From Telopea speciosissima (Eukaryota; Streptophyta; Magnoliopsida; Proteales; Proteaceae): 64,000 nt of DNA. Positions within the stretch are counted from its first letter, which is position 1, and each line of letters starts with the position of its first letter. The stretch is from positions 48,391,010 to 48,455,009 of the forward strand of contig NC_057925.1 in NCBI RefSeq assembly GCF_018873765.1. The letters run 5' to 3'. The notes under the pieces are model-generated. The model was not told where the DNA came from and did not search any database. It saw only the letters and a program-made list of their open reading frames with translations. A program made the position numbers and the translations under genes. Positions 59,500 through 64,000 of this stretch are shown here, in pieces.

Positions 59500-62400
59500 G
59501 GGGAGAGAAAAAGAAAGAAAGAAAAAAACTTTTTTTTTCTCTTTTATTTTGTTGATTGAGCAGTCATGTGCTTTTATTCTCTTGAGTTTGTTGGCTGCAC
59601 ATGTGGTTTCTTGAACTTGTTAGGCTGCACATGTGCTTCTTGGATGGGATCCTAATATTGTGATAGGATTATTTGTCTCATTCAAAAAGAGATGTTTTGT
59701 GTGATTCTTATGTTATCTCCTATTGAGAGAATTCTTGCAATGATTACATTTTATGGGTTGATCTCTTTATGATATGGTTGGTCATTAGCAAGAAATCCAT
59801 GAGAATGAAATCCATGGGAAGAAAATGGTAGAAAGGGAGTCATCCCATATTTTTCTCATGTGATATTGAAATAGATTTGGAGATGTTTACAAATAATTAA
59901 GACGTTAATAATACCTTCTCGTGGCGGTATTGGTTTTGTTTGACTCAAACCATTAGGGAAACGATGTCAAACTCCATCCCATGCAACCCATGTTATTTAT
60001 TTTATATTCTATGGGATGGACAATTTATTGATGCTTGTGTAAGGGATATGTGTTTTTATGTATGTGCGATAGGGTTGGTATTTGAAAGTAATGCAAAGTG
60101 CGGTGCTCCCTTGTAATAATGTAATAGGATTCTTGAATGTAAAGAGATAATTGTAATTTAAATTTTATTTTTTGAAAAACCAAATAAAGGGAAGCTACTG
60201 CACTGCGTATCACTTTTTAGTATTAACTCAGCATATCACTTCAAGTACCAATATGGGTCTCTTCTGTGGGATCCTTATGCACCCGATGTATGGTGCATTA
60301 TTATGTGGTTTGAAGATGCCATTTCCTCTTTAACTTTCTTTTGTTCATAATCGATTAAAATTATATATTCTCAAATCCACACACTTGTGACATTTGATTA
60401 TGAGCTTAGCGAAATTTTTTGTCTCATCGTGTGGAGAAGGGAACCATTAATTTTAATGAGGGTTCTTAAACAAAAATTGTTTGAATGTGTATTAAATGCA
60501 TTAATTTTAATGAGGGTTCTTAAACAAAAATTGTTTGAATGTGTATTAAATGCATTAATTTTAATGAGGGTTCTTAAACAAAAATTGTTTGAATGTGTAT
60601 TAAATGTCCTCATTTGCATATTATGGAATGTAGTGATGGTCACCAAGACCGTTGTTGCTGACCTTAATTAAGGCAATAAATTGGATGGAACCAACTATGA
60701 CATGTGGCATCGTAAGATTCAGTTCTTACTCAATGAGCAACAATGCCTTGAACACCTAATCACTGAGATGGCAAAACTTGATGAGGGTACTACTTCCTAT
60801 CACTATCAAGACAAATAGGCCAATGATGCTTGGTTTAAAAAGGATCATAGTGCATGCTTTATTATGTTGAGTTGCATGCACGACGATCTTATCGGCCAAT
60901 ATGAGAAGTGCGAAACTGCAAAGCCCATGTGGGAACACGTCAAGTTAGACTGTAGCAGTTCATCAACTACAAAGCTGCAGGCCATGACCTTGAAGTTTGA
61001 GATGTACCGTAAGGACCCTAAGCAACCATGACTAAACACCTCAGGGTTATGAAGGACATGATAAGAAAATTGGATGATGCTGGGGTAAACCTTAACGATG
61101 AACAGCAAGTTCAAGCCGTCATCAGGACTTTACTTAATTTTTGGTCCCAAATGAAAATAGTTCTTACACATAACAACGGTGTCTAAACTTTTAATGACAT
61201 CGTTGCTCATGTGGAACTAGAGGCAGAGCGCCAAGAGGCGACCCATGCTCAAGCCCGTGTCGCACAAGCGGGGCAGCGCAAGACCTCTTGGTCTAAGCAC
61301 AAAAGACAAAGGAAAGCAAGGAATCAGGTGCAGGCACAAAATCAGGCACCAACTAGAGGCAAATCCACCAAGCGCAAATGTGGCAAGCCAGATAGAAAAA
61401 GAGATCTTACCAAGGTCAAATGCTATAACCGCTAAAAGATAGGGCACTTTGCTCGTAATTGCACTGAAGCATATCCCTCTATCCTTCTATTTTTTTATGT
61501 ACACATGTTTTGGTTGCCCCTACCCAATCTGATTGGATTGTGGATACAGGAGCAACAAGACACATAGTGCGTGATCGAGGGAGATTTGTAGATTATAGGA
61601 AGATTCCGGATGGCTCCCAGAACATCTACATGGGAAATCGCACAAGTGAAGCAGTTCGTGGAGTTATTACCTACCAGCTCATCTTACGCATTGGGCGCAT
61701 CCTACTTCTTCGTGATGTGTTATTTGCACCGAAAATCCAACATAATCTACTTTCAGTTACAACACTTTTAACTTTAGGATAGTCATTTGTTTTTTATGGT
61801 GATTAGTTTGAGATACATTTGGATGGTAGTTTATTTGGACATTGTAAATTTGAAACTGGTTTTATTAAATTAGATTTAGTAATCTTGTGGTTTCTTCTTC
61901 ATCTTTTGTGATTAATACTGATAATAATTCAGAATCTAATGCATGACATGCTAGACACATAGGTCATGACAAGATGATAAGGTTAGCTAGAGAAGGCCTT
62001 CTTGGCCCACTTGCTAAAGTCAACCTAATGACATGTGAAACTTGTTTAGCTGGTAAGGCCCATCGGAAGTCTTTTGGAAAGGCAGTCCGAGCAACCCAAA
62101 CCCTAGAGCTTGTCCATTCGGACATCTGCAAACTAATGAATGTGAAGGCACGCCATAATGCTTCTTATTTCCTTACCTTTATTGACGATTATTCACGATA
62201 TGGTTATGTCTTCTTGATCGCTCACCGCTACGAAGCATTAGATTGCTCAAAACACTTTGTAGCAGAGGTTGAGATTCATTCAACAAGGCAAAACTTTAAA
62301 AACTCTACGCACTGACCGAGGGCGCGAATATCTGTAAGATCAGTTTAAAGAATTATGTGAGGAAAAAGGATTCTCCTGCCAATTAACTATTCCTTACACC

Positions 62401-62980
62401 TCTCAACTAAATGGTATAGCGAAACGAAGGTATAGAACACTTTTAGATATGGTTAGGTCGATGATGGCACAAGCTAAACTCCCAATATCCTTCTGGGGGA
62501 CACTCTTCTGACCGCAGCCTACATTCTTAACCGAGTGCCATCACAAACAATTCCTTCCACTCCCTATGAATTGTAGAAAAGCACAAAGCCCACTTTGGGG
62601 CATATGCGACCATAGGGATGTGCTGGATATGTTCATATTACCTCCCATAAGTTTGGGTAAATTGGCCCTAAAACTAAAAAGAATATATCTGTAAGGTATT
62701 CTGATAGCTCGAAAGGCTATGTCATGTACGGTGAACACCACAACGGAAGAATGACAGAGACAGAGTCCCACGATATAGATTTTCTTGAAACCGATTTCCC
62801 TAGTATAAGAGACGTTCTAATTGGTGAGGCCAACTTTGTGTTGGGCGTGAAGATTGTGAAGGATCACCCTAGGAGATTTCTTAGTTTATCTCAAAGACTT
62901 GCATAAAAAAAAGTCCTACAGCGATTCCATGTGAATTACTCAAAATCCATAGACACTCTAATGGACAAGGCATGCATTTT
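59500..62980 (+). mobile_element. Ty1/copia element, right arm of the giant inverted repeat
   Basis: Same order as the left arm on the opposite strand: untranslated 5' region, gag (from 60636), knuckle, protease (DWIVDTGATRHIVRD, with an intact DTG, at 61527-61572), pre-integrase (IRLAREGLLGPLAKVN, CETCLAGKAHRKSF) and integrase (LELVHSDICK, FLTFIDDYSRYGYVFLI). It extends beyond the left arm: after ETDFPSIRDV it jumps directly to a reverse transcriptase end piece (FVLGVKIVKDHPRRFLSLSQ, KKVLQRFHVNYSKSIDT), so the RT core is deleted. Gag has several in-frame stops. Inactive. Confidence 0.8.
60446..60607 (+). repeat. 3 x 54-bp tandem repeat in the copia leader
   Basis: Three nearly identical 54-bp units start at 60446, 60500 and 60554, each containing ATTTTAATGAGGGTTCTTAA. 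The unit is a multiple of three and stays open, giving a repeated MRVLKQKLFECVLNA reading. The left arm has only one diverged unit at the equivalent place (about 58300-58375), so the expansion happened after the two copies separated. Confidence 0.85.
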
Positions 62981-64000
62981 GAGCTTGGGATTGAGAAGGA
63001 TTTGATATGTATTTTACTTTGGAACACTTTTATGGATGGAATTTATTTGTATCTCTTTTTCATTTATTTATGAGATATATTTGTTTGCGCGCACAAACAT
63101 TTGTTATTGTAAATATGTCACCAGGCATTGAGTCGACCCACTCACACGAGTAACTCACCCTGGCGCTTATAGATAGTGAGCAAGATGAGTCTATGAGCAT
63201 TTATGCTTCATGGCGCCTTAGTTAGAGCTAAGATGAGATCTTATTTGGTCCAACTTGGAAGATACCACACTTCTACGTAGCCTATAGAAAGTCGGATGCG
63301 AGGTTTCAAGCAGAAACCATAAGGGTGACTACGTTAGAAACTCAAGTTAGGCGCTTGGAGCAGCGACTAGACTAAGATCTGTATGGCGCTTATATTTTCG
63401 AGTGACATGCCCACCTCAGTGGGAGTTACGCCATAGCATGCATATCATACTGTATGTGCTTATACCGACCAATAGTGAGAGTGACTGAATGGATCCTTGC
63501 TTCGTCACTGAGTGAGCCACATGGATTATATTAATCCTTCAGTAACCTTGTTACCTGAGACAATGTCATAAAGACGACGCCCAATGACACTACTTTGACA
63601 TACTCCTTAAGATCATGGATGACGCGGTCTAGCGAGACACAATTGGGAAAGCTATTGGGAACAATCAGATTGACATGAGGGGCTCAGAAAAGACCATTCA
63701 AAATTACACCTTTGTTTTGTGACTCATTGCCCGGGTGACTTGTCGTATTTGTAATCGACGTAGTGTCATGAGTACATTACATACATAGGGTTGGTATTGC
63801 TCATCATGAGAGATCGAGAGTGCTAGATCTGGTGTAATTGGATCGTTTACGGTATTTCGAGATTGTTTATTAGTGATGTGTTATGTTGGTTAGATGGAAG
63901 CTTGATATAGTACTCCTACCCCGTATTATCTCGTTAGGTCGCATGCCTCATTTCCTGTATGAAAAAGTTACACAACTGAGAGAAACGTGGATGCATAGTT
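62981..64000 (+). other. Probable 3' non-coding part of a retroelement
   Basis: No ORF. The sequence follows the truncated RT directly and has no gene-like feature. I take it as the 3' untranslated/LTR region of the right-arm element or a neighbour, cut by the window end, but I could not find LTR termini. Confidence 0.35.

Noticed and set aside
60066-60200. Possible CRISPR-like or satellite arrays in the repeat-rich right end
   Set aside because: Only the three-unit 54-bp repeat is regular; there are no spacers or longer arrays, and the genome is eukaryotic.

Overview
This is a stretch of nuclear DNA from a flowering plant. It is AT-rich, its genes carry GT-AG introns, and its protein families are plant-typical: MAP70, a plastid PPR-SMR protein, N-glycan GnT-II and a heavy-metal-associated isoprenylated protein. 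The spaces between genes are filled with degenerate plant transposons. I cannot assign a species from sequence alone.

Intact or near-intact genes, left to right: (1) a ten-exon MAP70 microtubule-associated protein gene, + strand, 6171-12239, with a GC-AG intron and a duplicated segment in intron 1; (2) a single-exon plastid PPR-SMR gene of the SVR7/ATP4 type, - strand, 14767-16914; (3) a single-exon Golgi GnT-II gene, - strand, 26820-28121; (4) a three-exon gene for a small, probably plastid, single-pass membrane protein of unknown role, - strand, 36006-36711; (5) a three-exon HMA/HIPP gene of the Pi21-like type, + strand, 41159-42084; (6) the last two exons of an unrecognised conserved-looking gene, - strand, 52570-53109. 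These are unrelated housekeeping or regulatory genes and show no operon-like cooperation.

Broken genes: a DUF4228/PADRE-like pseudogene (13198-13701, -), an NHL/LEA-2-like truncated ORF (37425-37860, +) and a fasciclin-like arabinogalactan (FLA) FAS1 fragment (38031-38345, +).

Mobile DNA dominates the rest. The most interesting unit is a 1.9-kb Mutator-like element (17131-19026) with long imperfect terminal inverted repeats and an 11-bp target duplication. It carries what looks like the promoter-proximal part and first exon of a cellular gene, which makes it a candidate Pack-MULE. Three short palindromic relatives of its ends occur in the window, and at least four further families of short palindromic elements have recognisable target duplications. 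A degenerate copia element (43030-44910) holds both a poly(A)-tailed retroposed insert and one of the palindromic elements. Two LINE fragments lie at 23.5-24.9 kb and 50.1-50.4 kb.

The right end (56.2-63 kb) is a very large inverted repeat: two related Ty1/copia elements lie head to head around a GC-rich spacer at about 59.4 kb, and both carry the same gag frameshift.
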